Shown: positions 45,081 through 53,567 of the stretch, one piece after another
Numbering within the stretch: position 1 is the stretch's first letter
Layout of the letters: the number at the start of each line of letters is the position of its first letter
Assembly (NCBI GenBank): GCA_903904685.1
Contig: CAIVDS010000092.1
Coordinates: 1-64,000 of the forward strand
DNA: 64,000 nt
Direction: 5' to 3'
DNA from: an uncultured Verrucomicrobiota bacterium
GTDB lineage: Bacteria; Verrucomicrobiota; Verrucomicrobiia; Opitutales; Opitutaceae
Notes under the pieces: generated by a model
Database searches by the model: none
What the model saw: only the letters and a program-made list of their open reading frames with translations
What the model was told of the DNA's origin: nothing
Translations under genes and position numbers: made by a program

Positions 45081-45938
45081 ATGGATGCGCTGACCAAAGG
45101 CATGGATTTTCTGATCAAACACTGGGCGCCTTACCCCCGCCGCTTTCCATCGGTATTCCCGGTGGTGAGCACCGACTTCATCGTGAAGAAAACCAACAGG
45201 GTGGAGTGGACGTTCGAGAGCTGCAACTTTTCCCTGATCCTGCGCGGCGGGGGCGACTTCATCCGGGCGGGCAGGGTGTGGCCGGTGCGGGCGCCGTGCG
45301 TGCTTACGCAGTGGCCGGGAGAACCGCTGTCCTACGGGCCGTCCGGCGAGCACGCGAATTGGGACGAATGCTATGTCATCTACGCCGGGGGCCTGCGCGG
45401 GCGGCTGGCCGAGGCGGGGTATATTCGCGAGGATTGCCCGGTATGGCCCATTCGCAACCTGCCGGCGGTGTGGGAACATTTGAGGGAGCTGCATCAATTG
45501 ACCCGCTCGCCGACGCCCGCGGTCCTGGCCGACCGGGTGGACCGGGTGTGGGAGCGCATCCTGCTGGAGACGCTGCTCACGCCTGCGCCGGCCGACGATG
45601 CGGAGAGCATGATTCACCGGGCGATGGCGAGCCTGCGCGAGAATCTGACGAAGCCGTTCAACATGGATTTGCTGGCGACCGGGCTGGGAGTGTCGGTGCC
45701 GACCTTTCGGCGGCGATGGCTGGCGGTGGTCAAGACGCCGCCGGCCCGTTATCTGCAGGAGCTGCGGATGCAGGAGGCGTCGCGCATGCTGGTCGAGACG
45801 CGACTGCCGGTGAAGCAGATCGCCCGCGACGTCGGCTACGACGACGAGTTTTATTTCTCGCGCCGGTTCCGCGCCCACACGGGCATGCCGCCCAGCGACT
45901 ATCGCCGGGCATTCCTGCTGAATCCAGCGAGGGGCTGA
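45081..45938 (+). CDS. AraC-family transcriptional regulator (285 aa)
   Basis: An N-terminal AraC-type sensing domain (FSLILRGGGDFIRAG, PCVLTQWPGEPLSYGP) precedes the double helix-turn-helix C-terminus: MDLLATGLGVSVPTFRRRW and VKQIARDVGYDDEFYFSRRFRAHTG. The last motif is the hallmark second HTH of the family. It is divergent from the Gfo/Idh/MocA gene, implying local control by a sugar-type effector. It is only distantly similar to the other AraC regulator at 34116, mostly in the HTH part. It ends 41 bases before the convergent queA gene. Confidence 0.92.
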   Translation: MDALTKGMDFLIKHWAPYPRRFPSVFPVVSTDFIVKKTNRVEWTFESCNFSLILRGGGDFIRAGRVWPVRAPCVLTQWPGEPLSYGPSGEHANWDECYVIYAGGLRGRLAEAGYIREDCPVWPIRNLPAVWEHLRELHQLTRSPTPAVLADRVDRVWERILLETLLTPAPADDAESMIHRAMASLRENLTKPFNMDLLATGLGVSVPTFRRRWLAVVKTPPARYLQELRMQEASRMLVETRLPVKQIARDVGYDDEFYFSRRFRAHTGMPPSDYRRAFLLNPARG

Positions 45939-45979
45939 CGCCCTTCCGGTTCGTGCGACAACCTTTGGGAACTTTCCAG

Positions 45980-47074
45980 CTAGAGGATCAACATGGCGTC
46001 CCCGTAGCTGAAGAAGCGGTATTCGCGGGCGATGGCATCGGCGTAGAGTTCCTTCAGCCAGCCGATGCCGTCGGTGGAGCCGGGGGCAAGAAAGGCGGCG
46101 ACGAGGCAAAGGAGGGTGGAGCGCGGCTGGTGGAAGTTGGTGATCAACGCATCCACGCCGCGAAAGGTTCGAGGCGGGTAGATGAAGATGCCCGCTTCGG
46201 CGATATGCAGGTGGTCGAGCGGTGCGGTGTGCCGCGAGAGAAAATCCTCCACCGAGCGCACGGTTGTCGTGCCGACGGCGATACGGCGACCGCGGGGTGA
46301 TGGAGTTGTCGAGGGGAAGAGCGCTTGCTGGGTGGCGACGGGAAGTTCGTAGATCTCGCGATGAATGGGGTGCGACTCGATGGTGTCGGTGGCGATTGGC
46401 TTGAACGTGCCCAGGCCGACATGCAGCGTGACATCGGCGGAACCGACGCCTTGGGATGACAGCATCGCGAGCAACTCCGGCGTGAAGTGAAGACCGGCGG
46501 TCGGGGCGGCGACGGCGACCTGGCGTGCGCGGTCGGCGTAGACCGTTTGGTAACGTTCGAGATCGCGCGGCCGGTCGGCGGGATCGCCGAGGCGCTCGAT
46601 GTAGGGAGGCAGGGGAACGTCCCCGAGGCGATTGGCGACGTCCGCGATGGATTCGCCGGAGGTGGTCGTGAAGTGGATGAGCGCGGCACCCTCGGCGTCT
46701 TTGGCCAGCACGTTTCCAGCGAAATCGTCGCCGTGGGCAAAGGTTGCGCCTATCGGGAGTTTTTTCCCCGGACGCACGAGGCACCACCAGACATTGTCGC
46801 CATGTGCAGGGTCGGACCGGATTAAAAAGCACTCGATGACCCCGCCGGAAGGACGGCGGGCATGCAGGCGGGCGGGGAGCACCGCGGCGTTGTTGCGAAA
46901 GAGAATGTCGCCCGGTTTAAGAAATCGCGGAAGGTCGGCGAAGACGTGATGAAAAACGGCGCGCGTGGCGCGATCCACGACCATGAGACGCGAGGCGTCG
47001 CGGCGCGCGGCGGGCGTTTGCGCGACGAGGCGGGGAGGCATGGCGTAGTCGAAGAGATCGGTGGAAAGTGGCAC
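45980..47074 (-). CDS. queA: S-adenosylmethionine:tRNA ribosyltransferase-isomerase QueA (364 aa)
   Basis: QueA transfers and isomerises the ribosyl part of SAM onto 7-aminomethyl-7-deazaguanine in tRNA, giving epoxyqueuosine. Recognisable segments are the N-terminal FDYAMPPRLVAQTPAARRDASRL (usual DYxLPxxLIAQxP), LKPGDILFRNNAAVLPARL, YQTVYADRARQVAVAAPTAGLHFTPELL, and LHVGLGTFKPI with its HxGxGTF motif. Full length for the family. The C-terminal RSTLLCLVAAFLAP is also typical. It is a single cytoplasmic gene convergent with the AraC regulator; other queuosine genes are not in the window. Confidence 0.96.
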   Translation of the reverse strand: MPLSTDLFDYAMPPRLVAQTPAARRDASRLMVVDRATRAVFHHVFADLPRFLKPGDILFRNNAAVLPARLHARRPSGGVIECFLIRSDPAHGDNVWWCLVRPGKKLPIGATFAHGDDFAGNVLAKDAEGAALIHFTTTSGESIADVANRLGDVPLPPYIERLGDPADRPRDLERYQTVYADRARQVAVAAPTAGLHFTPELLAMLSSQGVGSADVTLHVGLGTFKPIATDTIESHPIHREIYELPVATQQALFPSTTPSPRGRRIAVGTTTVRSVEDFLSRHTAPLDHLHIAEAGIFIYPPRTFRGVDALITNFHQPRSTLLCLVAAFLAPGSTDGIGWLKELYADAIAREYRFFSYGDAMLIL

Positions 47075-47208
47075 GACGGAGAGAGGAGAGGAAAATGAAT
47101 CTCGAGCCTACCCCCTCGGCGAGTTTCTTCCGCTGTTTCAGCAGACGTCGATTCCCCACAGTGGCGGAACAACGCTTTCGCAACCCGCCAGAGAAAGATT
47201 GGCAGGGG

Positions 47209-48276
47209 TCACACGCCCGCCCAGTGAAGCAGCTTGCAGGAGAGGTAACCGATCAGGCCGGTGACCGGCAGGGTGAGCACCCATGCCCAGACGATGCGGG
47301 AAACGAGACCCCACTTGACCGCGCTCAGGCGTTTGGAAGCGCCCACGCCCATGATGGAGGAGGAGATGACGTGCGTCGTCGAAAGGGGAATGCCGAAGTG
47401 CGAGGCGCTTTGGATCACGATGGCGGCGGTGGTTTCGGCCGCGAAGCCGTGCACCGGCTGGAGTTTCACCATCTTGTGCCCCATCGTCTTGATGATGCGC
47501 CAGCCGCCGCCCGCCGTGCCGGCCGCCATGGTGAGCGCGCATACGATCATGATCCAGGGCTCGACTTTGAACTCGGGAGTCCGGAGGAATTCCAGCCAGC
47601 CGGGGAGGTGGTCAAACGAACCGGCCTGCGTGCCGGTGAACAGGGCCAGGGCGATGATGCCCATGGTTTTTTGCGCGTCGTTGGTGCCGTGGCTGAAGCC
47701 CATCCACGCGGCGCTCACGAGTTGTAGCTTGCCAAAGGTGCGGTTGACGAAGTGCGGGGTGGCCTTGCGAAACAGGAGATAAATCAGCCACATCAATAAG
47801 GCCGCGCCCGCGAAACCGATGACCGGCGAGGTGATCATGGGCAGCACGATCTTGGGCCAGAGACCTTCGCCGGCGTGTTTGGCGGGGTTGTAGACCGACC
47901 ACTTCAGCACGCTCCAGTTGTTGTTGGCTGTGGCCAAGGCCGCTCCGCAAAGACCGCCGATGAGCGCGTGGCTGGAACTCGACGGGAGCCCCAGCCACCA
48001 GGTGAAAAGATTCCACACGATGGCGCCGATCAACGCGGCCAGCACGGTGGCCATGGTGATGGTCTGGGCGTCCACGAGTCCCTTGCCGATGGTGGTGGCC
48101 ACGGCCGTTCCCATGAGCGCCCCGAACAGGTTGAAGAACGCCGCCATCATGATCGCCTGCCGGGGGGAGAGCACCTTGGTCGAGACGACCGTGGCGATGG
48201 CGTTGGCGGCGTCGTGGAAGCCGTTGATGTATTCGAACACCAGGGCCGCGAACAGAACGATGAAGAAAAGAGTCAT
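47209..48276 (-). CDS. pit: Inorganic phosphate transporter, Pit family (355 aa)
   Basis: A membrane protein of about ten helices with both halves of the PiT signature. The first is EYINGFHDAANAIATVVSTK near the N-terminus; the second, in the C-terminal half, includes MGFSHGTNDAQKTMGIIALA. GLPSSSSHALIGGLCGAALA is the conserved intervening loop. It imports phosphate (as metal-phosphate with protons, or with sodium). It lies 56 bases downstream of the DUF47 gene on the same strand, the classic Pit-accessory pair. Confidence 0.95.
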   Translation of the reverse strand: MTLFFIVLFAALVFEYINGFHDAANAIATVVSTKVLSPRQAIMMAAFFNLFGALMGTAVATTIGKGLVDAQTITMATVLAALIGAIVWNLFTWWLGLPSSSSHALIGGLCGAALATANNNWSVLKWSVYNPAKHAGEGLWPKIVLPMITSPVIGFAGAALLMWLIYLLFRKATPHFVNRTFGKLQLVSAAWMGFSHGTNDAQKTMGIIALALFTGTQAGSFDHLPGWLEFLRTPEFKVEPWIMIVCALTMAAGTAGGGWRIIKTMGHKMVKLQPVHGFAAETTAAIVIQSASHFGIPLSTTHVISSSIMGVGASKRLSAVKWGLVSRIVWAWVLTLPVTGLIGYLSCKLLHWAGV

Positions 48277-48332
48277 GGAAGGCGGGGCGCGACCGCTGGA
48301 CGCGCCGGGTTTTGGTTACCTCGACGGGCTCC

Positions 48333-48971
48333 TTATGAATATTTCAGCACGATCTGGAAGACCACGTTGCCCGCGTCGCGGCAGCGATCCACAGCCTTTT
48401 CCGCCATCTCAAACAATTCCTGGAGAATCATCGTCTCCTTGGCGTCGCAAGGACCGTTGTAGAGATCTTTGAGCAGCCCGAGCATCATCTTGTCGGCCTC
48501 GCCCTCGGCGAATTGCAGGCGTTCGTTGGCCTCCTGCACTCCCTGGAGTTTTGCGCCGTTGCGCAGTTGTTTCACCATATAAACGACCACCTCGGCAGCT
48601 TGGCTGAGAAGTGCGGCTTGTTTTTGGAAACTTTCACGGGGCAGGTTTCCGGGATAGATGGCAAGGCGCTCGACGAGCTTTTCCACGATCTTGGGGATGC
48701 GATAGAGGGCGAGCGAGAGGGCCTCGATGTCCTCGCGCTCAAGCGGTGTCACGAAGGTTTTGCAGAGTTCCTCGGTGATCTGCTGGGTGATGCGCTTGTC
48801 CTTGCGCCGGCTTTGGATGAACTCGTCCAAGTCGTTGACGGAAGTGAATGACTGGCTGCGCTGGAGGTAGCTGGACAGCAGTTGCGTGCTGGTGAGCGCC
48901 TGTTCCGCGCTGGCTTCAAGAAGGTCGTAGAACTTCTCGTCTTTACCGAAGAGTTTTTTGAGAGAAAACAT
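48333..48971 (-). CDS. DUF47/PhoU-like Pit accessory protein (212 aa)
   Basis: The protein is all-helical and begins FSLKKLFGKDEKFYDLLEASAEQAL, the usual opening of the DUF47 family (TIGR00153), which folds like PhoU. Further segments such as ITQQITEELCKTFVTPLEREDIEAL match the metal-binding E..D region of the family. It is cytoplasmic. Paired with Pit downstream, it is expected to regulate or assist low-affinity phosphate uptake. Length is normal for the family. Confidence 0.93.
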   Translation of the reverse strand: MFSLKKLFGKDEKFYDLLEASAEQALTSTQLLSSYLQRSQSFTSVNDLDEFIQSRRKDKRITQQITEELCKTFVTPLEREDIEALSLALYRIPKIVEKLVERLAIYPGNLPRESFQKQAALLSQAAEVVVYMVKQLRNGAKLQGVQEANERLQFAEGEADKMMLGLLKDLYNGPCDAKETMILQELFEMAEKAVDRCRDAGNVVFQIVLKYS

Positions 48972-49018
48972 GACAACTCATGCCGTAGCATGACTGTGAC
49001 GATTGTAAATAACAGCTT

Positions 49019-49810
49019 TCAGGCTTTGTTGCGCAAACGCGCCCAGGTTAACCCCAGCAACTCGTAAAAAGCCTTTGTGCTGCGCTCCAGGGCGCCGACA
49101 TTCCATTGGATAAATTCCAGCGGCTTTGCCATGCCGGTGTGGGCGGTGTAATCGGTGGGACAGGCCAGCGCATCGAGTCGTTGGTGGCGGCACAAGGCCA
49201 TGGCGCGAGGCATGTGCCCCGCCGAGGTCACCAAGGCCACCGGCGCATCGCCGACGATACGCCGCAACGCCACCGCTTCGTTCTCCGTGTCGCGCGCCGA
49301 GTCGATTTCGATGATGCGCTCGCGGGCCACGCCCAGCGCCACCGCCGTATCAGCCAGCAGGTGAGCGTGGCTGGGGCCGCCGTTGTCAGGATCGGCCGGC
49401 CCGCTGACCACCAGCCGTGCGGCGGGCAACCGGCGGGCGATCCGCACCGCCTCGACGATGCGCTCCAGCGCCGAAGTGCTGAGCTGATTGTTGGCGGACC
49501 ATCCTTCGACGTAATTGTGGCCGCCGCCCAACACCGCGACAAATCGGCAGCGAGTCAACGAGGCAGGCAGCGATGAGTTTTCGCGCAGCTCGGGCATAGG
49601 GGGAAACCGGGTTTCAAGGCCGAGGATGAACAGGGTGCCGATTCCGGCGTTGCTGCAGATCAACAGCCACACCACGCCCGCTATGGTGAGGCCGCGGCCC
49701 AGTCGGCGCTTGCCCGTGAAACGCAGCAAAACAACGCCGACAATGATGAGCGCCAGCGAGAGCGGCAACGGCATGAGCCAGAAACCAGCGACTTTTTTAA
49801 GCCAAAACAT
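49019..49810 (-). CDS. YdcF/ElyC-like DUF218 protein (263 aa)
   Basis: The ATG at 49810 leads straight into two N-terminal membrane helices (GFWLMPLPLSLALIIVGVVLL and LTIAGVVWLLICSNAGIGTLF), as in ElyC; the longer frame starting at 49903 adds a non-hydrophobic leader. The DUF218 domain follows with RFVAVLGGGHNYVEGW, ARLVVSGPADPDNGG, IEIDSARDTENEAVALR and ALVTSAGHMPRAMALC. ElyC affects envelope polysaccharide and peptidoglycan lipid-carrier metabolism; the rest of the family is uncharacterised. It stands alone, with a polyprenyl synthase next upstream on the same strand. Confidence 0.88.
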   Translation of the reverse strand: MFWLKKVAGFWLMPLPLSLALIIVGVVLLRFTGKRRLGRGLTIAGVVWLLICSNAGIGTLFILGLETRFPPMPELRENSSLPASLTRCRFVAVLGGGHNYVEGWSANNQLSTSALERIVEAVRIARRLPAARLVVSGPADPDNGGPSHAHLLADTAVALGVARERIIEIDSARDTENEAVALRRIVGDAPVALVTSAGHMPRAMALCRHQRLDALACPTDYTAHTGMAKPLEFIQWNVGALERSTKAFYELLGLTWARLRNKA

Positions 49811-49977
49811 ATTCGGATAATCTGGGCGCGTTGACGCGGGTGACCGAGCAAAATTATTTACAAAAGGGCGTTGAAAGGCCGCCATTCGCCGCCGACCTCT
49901 CAAAGCCCTTGAGGACGAGACGAGGTTGCAGCGCGCGGCGGGAGAGGTGGCCGACCCGATGCCCAGCCTGCCGGTGA

Positions 49978-50009
49978 TAATACCAAAACAACAATCGACA
50001 TTGGTATTA
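49978..50009. terminator. Perfect inverted repeat overlapping the polyprenyl synthase stop codon
   Basis: The arms TAATACCAA and TTGGTATTA (9 bases, perfect) flank 14 bases. On the minus strand the TAA stop at 50007-50009 is part of the first arm. There is no T-run after it, so it is not a canonical terminator. It may stabilise the mRNA 3' end or help end transcription. Confidence 0.4.
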
Positions 50010-50903
50010 CTTCGCGCGGCCTAGCATTGACTGCGCGAGCTGGAGCAGGAACGAGGTGTCGCCGGGGAGTGACCGGATCGCGGCGAGGGCGGCGTTGGTT
50101 TGTTCTTTGGCCATGCGACGGGCGGCGGCGATGCCGTGGAGGCTCACATAAGTAGTCTTGCCCGACTTGGCATCCTTGCCGGCGGTTTTACCCAAGGTCG
50201 CGCTGTCGGCCGTGGCATCGAGCACGTCGTCGATGATTTGGAAGGCGAGGCCGAGATGGCGACCGGCGGTGCGCAACGTGACCAACGATATGTCATCTGT
50301 GCCACCAACGAGGCCGCCCATGACGAGCGAGGCTTCAAGCATGGCGGCCGTTTTGTTGAGATGGATAAACTCAAGCTCGGCGGCGGTGGCGTCGGCTTTT
50401 TTCTCGGAGAGTAGATCCTGCATCTGTCCACCGACGAGGCGGTCGCCGCCGGCGGCGTCCGCGAGTTCGCGAACCAGCGCGGTCGCGAGGCGTGGCTCGG
50501 CGGCGTAGTGAGTCGATAATAGCAGAAAGGCGTGGGTGAGTAGGGCGTCGCCGGCAAGAAGGGCGGTGGCCTCGTCGAATTGTTTGTGGGCGGTGGGGCG
50601 GCCGCGGCGCAGGTCGTCATTATCCATGCACGGCAGGTCGTCATGCACGAGCGAGTAGGTGTGGAGGCACTCGACGGCGACGGCGGCGGGTAGAGCGTGT
50701 GCGGTTGCGACGGGCTTCAAAAGTTCGGCGGACGCCAGCACGAAGACGGGACGCAGGCGTTTGCCGCCGGCCTGCAGGCTGTAGCGCATGGCCTCATGGA
50801 TGCGGGCGGGACCTGTCTCATTTCCCGTGTGGACGGGGACGAGTTGATCGAGCGCGGTTTCGACCTGTGCAATGAGTTGGCTTAATTTAGTTGTGAAGTC
50901 CAT
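50007..50903 (-). CDS. Short-chain polyprenyl (farnesyl/geranylgeranyl) diphosphate synthase (298 aa)
   Basis: The start at 50903 gives [18 protein letters not shown]; the longer frame has no family support. The IPP-binding motif is [20 protein letters not shown]. The first Asp-rich motif is [19 protein letters not shown] and the second is [13 protein letters not shown], both complete. The [10 protein letters not shown] insertion form is that of bacterial IspA-type farnesyl/geranylgeranyl synthases. It elongates DMAPP with IPP for quinone, undecaprenyl or carotenoid synthesis. It is divergent from a DUF4013 membrane gene across 40 bases, a tight shared promoter region. Confidence 0.93.
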   Translation of the reverse strand: MDFTTKLSQLIAQVETALDQLVPVHTGNETGPARIHEAMRYSLQAGGKRLRPVFVLASAELLKPVATAHALPAAVAVECLHTYSLVHDDLPCMDNDDLRRGRPTAHKQFDEATALLAGDALLTHAFLLLSTHYAAEPRLATALVRELADAAGGDRLVGGQMQDLLSEKKADATAAELEFIHLNKTAAMLEASLVMGGLVGGTDDISLVTLRTAGRHLGLAFQIIDDVLDATADSATLGKTAGKDAKSGKTTYVSLHGIAAARRMAKEQTNAALAAIRSLPGDTSFLLQLAQSMLGRAK

Positions 50904-50943
50904 CAGTGGGCAGCTATCTTTGACATAAAAATCGCCTGCCGCA

Positions 50944-51555
50944 ATGCCTTCCCTCGAACAAGTTTGCAAACGACTCTTTTCGAACTCCTCGTGGTTCGTA
51001 AAAGCCGTCGTCGGAGCCCTTCTGTTGATCATCCCGGTGGCGCATTTTTTTGCATTTGGCTACCTCTATGCCATGGTGGAACATGCCCGGCGCGGCGATG
51101 ACCTCGAATTTCCTGAGTGGAACGACTGGAGGCGCCTGTTTATCGATGGAGTGTCGGCATTTGTGATCTTTGTGGTGCTGGGAGTTGTGCCCATTCTCAT
51201 TGCGTGGGGGCTGACTTATCCACTGCGGTTGATACCGATGAATTTTGGCGTGTTTATATATCTGCCGCTGGTGCCGGCGTTGATGCTGGCGGGGCCGCTT
51301 ACGGCGGCGGGCATCTACCAGTTTCAGAAGCGCGGGGAATATAAGGATGCGTTTCGCGCCCATGTGCTCGTCGCCATGCTGCGTGCGAGCAAGGCTTACT
51401 TCTGGGTGCCGACCTTTGCGCTGATCGGCTTCATCGTGGTGGGGTGCCCGCTGATGACTTTCACCTTTTTCGTGGGACTGGCGGCCAGCTGGACGTATTA
51501 TGCCGCCTATTTCCGCTTTGTGGAAGAGTCTCGCAAAAGCACGGCGCGTCCTTGA
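50944..51555 (+). CDS. DUF4013-type integral membrane protein (203 aa)
   Basis: The pattern is that of DUF4013: an N-terminal helix (VKAVVGALLLIIPVAHFFAFGYLY) followed by the family segment MVEHARRGDDLEFPEWNDWRRL, then three or four further helices (FVIFVVLGVVPILIAWGLTYP, FALIGFIVVGCPLMTFTFFVGL). Function is unknown in the family; members are small polytopic membrane proteins. It is followed after 62 bases by two further genes on the same strand of unknown function, with which it may be expressed. Confidence 0.82.
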   Translation: MPSLEQVCKRLFSNSSWFVKAVVGALLLIIPVAHFFAFGYLYAMVEHARRGDDLEFPEWNDWRRLFIDGVSAFVIFVVLGVVPILIAWGLTYPLRLIPMNFGVFIYLPLVPALMLAGPLTAAGIYQFQKRGEYKDAFRAHVLVAMLRASKAYFWVPTFALIGFIVVGCPLMTFTFFVGLAASWTYYAAYFRFVEESRKSTARP

Positions 51556-51617
51556 AGTAACCTGTGGTCAGGTGCTCCCCGGTGGAGTTCCGAGTCCTTT
51601 GATTTTCAGCAAACAAC

Positions 51618-52340
51618 ATGGCTTCCTTTTCCAAGACTGAACGTGCATTGAGAGGTCCCGGACTTTTTGAAATTACGCTCGGCGTTGTGCTCAGCATCGT
51701 CCTCGGTGTTGTGCTGGCCGGCGTTCATCTCGTTTTCAAGCCTGTGGAAACGGTCAAGGAAACGCCCAAGGAACCGGTGGCAGGCACCGTGTATTATTTG
51801 GAGGGTTCGACCGATACGAACAAGGCCAAGCAATGGACCCGCAAACGGCAGATGCTCGTGGAAGCCGGCCCGGCGGATGTTTCGTTCTCCGAGGAGGAAC
51901 TGAACGCTTGGATCGCCAGCGTGATGCCTCAAGCCAAGGCCAAGTCCGCTCCGGTTGCCAAGCCAGCCACGCCACCTAAGATCGATGCGGCCAAGGATGA
52001 AGCCAAGGGGTTTTCCATTGTCCCTGATCGTCCCAATTTCCGCATTCACAATGGCGTGCTCCAAGTGGGGATTCCTAGCACGATCAATTTCTTTGGCACA
52101 AGTATCCCGATGGTGGTGCAGGCCCGCGGGCATTTTTCGCAAGGGATCAACGGTTTTATTTTCTATGCGGACGAATTATATATCGGATCGTTGCCCGCGC
52201 AGAGAGTGCCAGGCTTAAAGGACTTTCTGATCCGTCGCGCGATAGCAGCGCAGAATATCCCCGATGACTTACACGCAGCTTGGGGTAAGTTGAAGCTCGT
52301 GGCGATTGAGGGAGCGGTTTTGCACCTTTCGTTACCGTGA
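51618..52340 (+). CDS. Hypothetical membrane-anchored protein (240 aa)
   Basis: I do not recognise a family. The N-terminus has one membrane helix (ITLGVVLSIVLGVVLAGVHLVF) followed by a Pro/Lys-rich linker (KPVETVKETPKEPVAG), so it is probably an anchored periplasmic protein. The C-terminal half contains beta-type segments (FRIHNGVLQVGIPSTINFFG, MVVQARGHFSQGINGFIFY) resembling LptE/AsmA-like or DUF-type envelope domains, but no specific match can be claimed. Its TGA overlaps the ATG of the next gene by one base, so the two are likely co-translated. Confidence 0.75.
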   Translation: MASFSKTERALRGPGLFEITLGVVLSIVLGVVLAGVHLVFKPVETVKETPKEPVAGTVYYLEGSTDTNKAKQWTRKRQMLVEAGPADVSFSEEELNAWIASVMPQAKAKSAPVAKPATPPKIDAAKDEAKGFSIVPDRPNFRIHNGVLQVGIPSTINFFGTSIPMVVQARGHFSQGINGFIFYADELYIGSLPAQRVPGLKDFLIRRAIAAQNIPDDLHAAWGKLKLVAIEGAVLHLSLP

Positions 52341-53533
52341 TGTGCGGCCGCTGGTTGATGGTCGGGTGTATCGGTGTCTTGGCGGTCGGCGGCGATTTAT
52401 CGGCACAATCGACAGGCGCAGCCGAAAAGACGGCGTATAAACCTCCCAGACAGGATGAGACCGTGCGGGTATTTTATACGGGCACCGGACAGTTTGAGAT
52501 CATCACTCTGGATTCAGCCTCGGTCCGGCAGGTTTTGACCCAGGCGAGCGCTGTCTGGGATGCGCTAGAGGTGCCGCTGGGTTTGCCGACAGATGGGTTT
52601 TCATCGGCGATCACGGTTCGCTTGGTGCCGGAATCGAAGTGGTCGGGGCCGGCGGTTTTTTCAGCTGTGACCGAACCCGGCGGCTGGGTGAGCGTGCGCG
52701 TGAGGTGGACGCCCCAAATTGATCCAGGCATCCTCAGGCGGGCATTGGTGCAGGCGCTCCTTCTTCGTCAGGCGGTTTTCTGGCATGGAGTGAACAACCG
52801 GATCAATGTGCCACTGTGGTTGGAGCAGGCATGCACGGCCCTCAGTCTGGTGCGAACCCGCCCGGCCATGTTGGACGCGATGCAGCAGGAGTCGACGCGG
52901 GTGGCGCCGCCTGCGATTGAAGCGTTGCTGCGTTGGCAGCGCGGGACCGTCGATTCACGCGGATGGGAACTGGCGTCTTTTTGGCTGTTGAAACACCTGC
53001 TGACAGACTCCGGAGCTGCGAACCGCCGGACGGTTTTTTTCCGGTCGATTCTCGGGGGAATGGATCCCGCGCTGGCGTTGCAGGGAGCTTATGGAACTTT
53101 GTGGTCGGATGCGGCCACGCGTGAGTTGTGGTGGCAGGTGGGTTTTTACCACCAAAGCCGGGCGCACGGACTTCCGTTTCTAACTCAGGAGGAATCACGG
53201 GCATGGCTGGCTGACCGCAGCCGCTGGCTGGGTTCTAGTCAGGGACGTGAACAGGTGCTGGGACTGCAAACCCTGTGGGCCGAGCGAAAGGAAACATGGA
53301 TAAAAACCGAGCTGGCCGACCGGGTCCGTCAATTGAGGGAAGTGCTGACCGTGATACATCCTTTTTATCGCAACGCCACGATTTCGATGGGGGCGATGTA
53401 TGAGGCGGCTCTGAAGGGCAAGGAGGCGGAATTCAACGCCGCAAAAGCCGCTATGGAACATGATGCGGTCGATGGCCGCGAGCTGGAGGACGCGACCAGC
53501 GCGGCGCTCGATGACATGGCGACTCGGCGTTGA
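52340..53533 (+). CDS. Secreted protein resembling a gluzincin with a lost zinc motif (about 397 aa)
   Basis: The start ATG at 52340 overlaps the previous stop (TGATG); a GTG at 52337 would add one residue. A signal peptide (MCGRWLMVGCIGVLAVGGDLSA) is followed by a domain laid out like peptidase MA-like gluzincins: an N-terminal region ending WDALEVPLGLPTDGF, a helix at the HExxH position (ALVQALLLRQAVFWHG) and then NVPLWLEQACTALSL, which matches the PxWLxEG motif after it. The HExxH is replaced by ALLLRQ-type residues, so metalloprotease activity is not expected. The C-terminal part is helical. Function unknown; it may be a regulator or substrate binder derived from a protease. Confidence 0.72.
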   Translation: MCGRWLMVGCIGVLAVGGDLSAQSTGAAEKTAYKPPRQDETVRVFYTGTGQFEIITLDSASVRQVLTQASAVWDALEVPLGLPTDGFSSAITVRLVPESKWSGPAVFSAVTEPGGWVSVRVRWTPQIDPGILRRALVQALLLRQAVFWHGVNNRINVPLWLEQACTALSLVRTRPAMLDAMQQESTRVAPPAIEALLRWQRGTVDSRGWELASFWLLKHLLTDSGAANRRTVFFRSILGGMDPALALQGAYGTLWSDAATRELWWQVGFYHQSRAHGLPFLTQEESRAWLADRSRWLGSSQGREQVLGLQTLWAERKETWIKTELADRVRQLREVLTVIHPFYRNATISMGAMYEAALKGKEAEFNAAKAAMEHDAVDGRELEDATSAALDDMATRR

Positions 53534-53567
53534 CATTGCAAACTTCACACGCCCACACGCGACGTTG

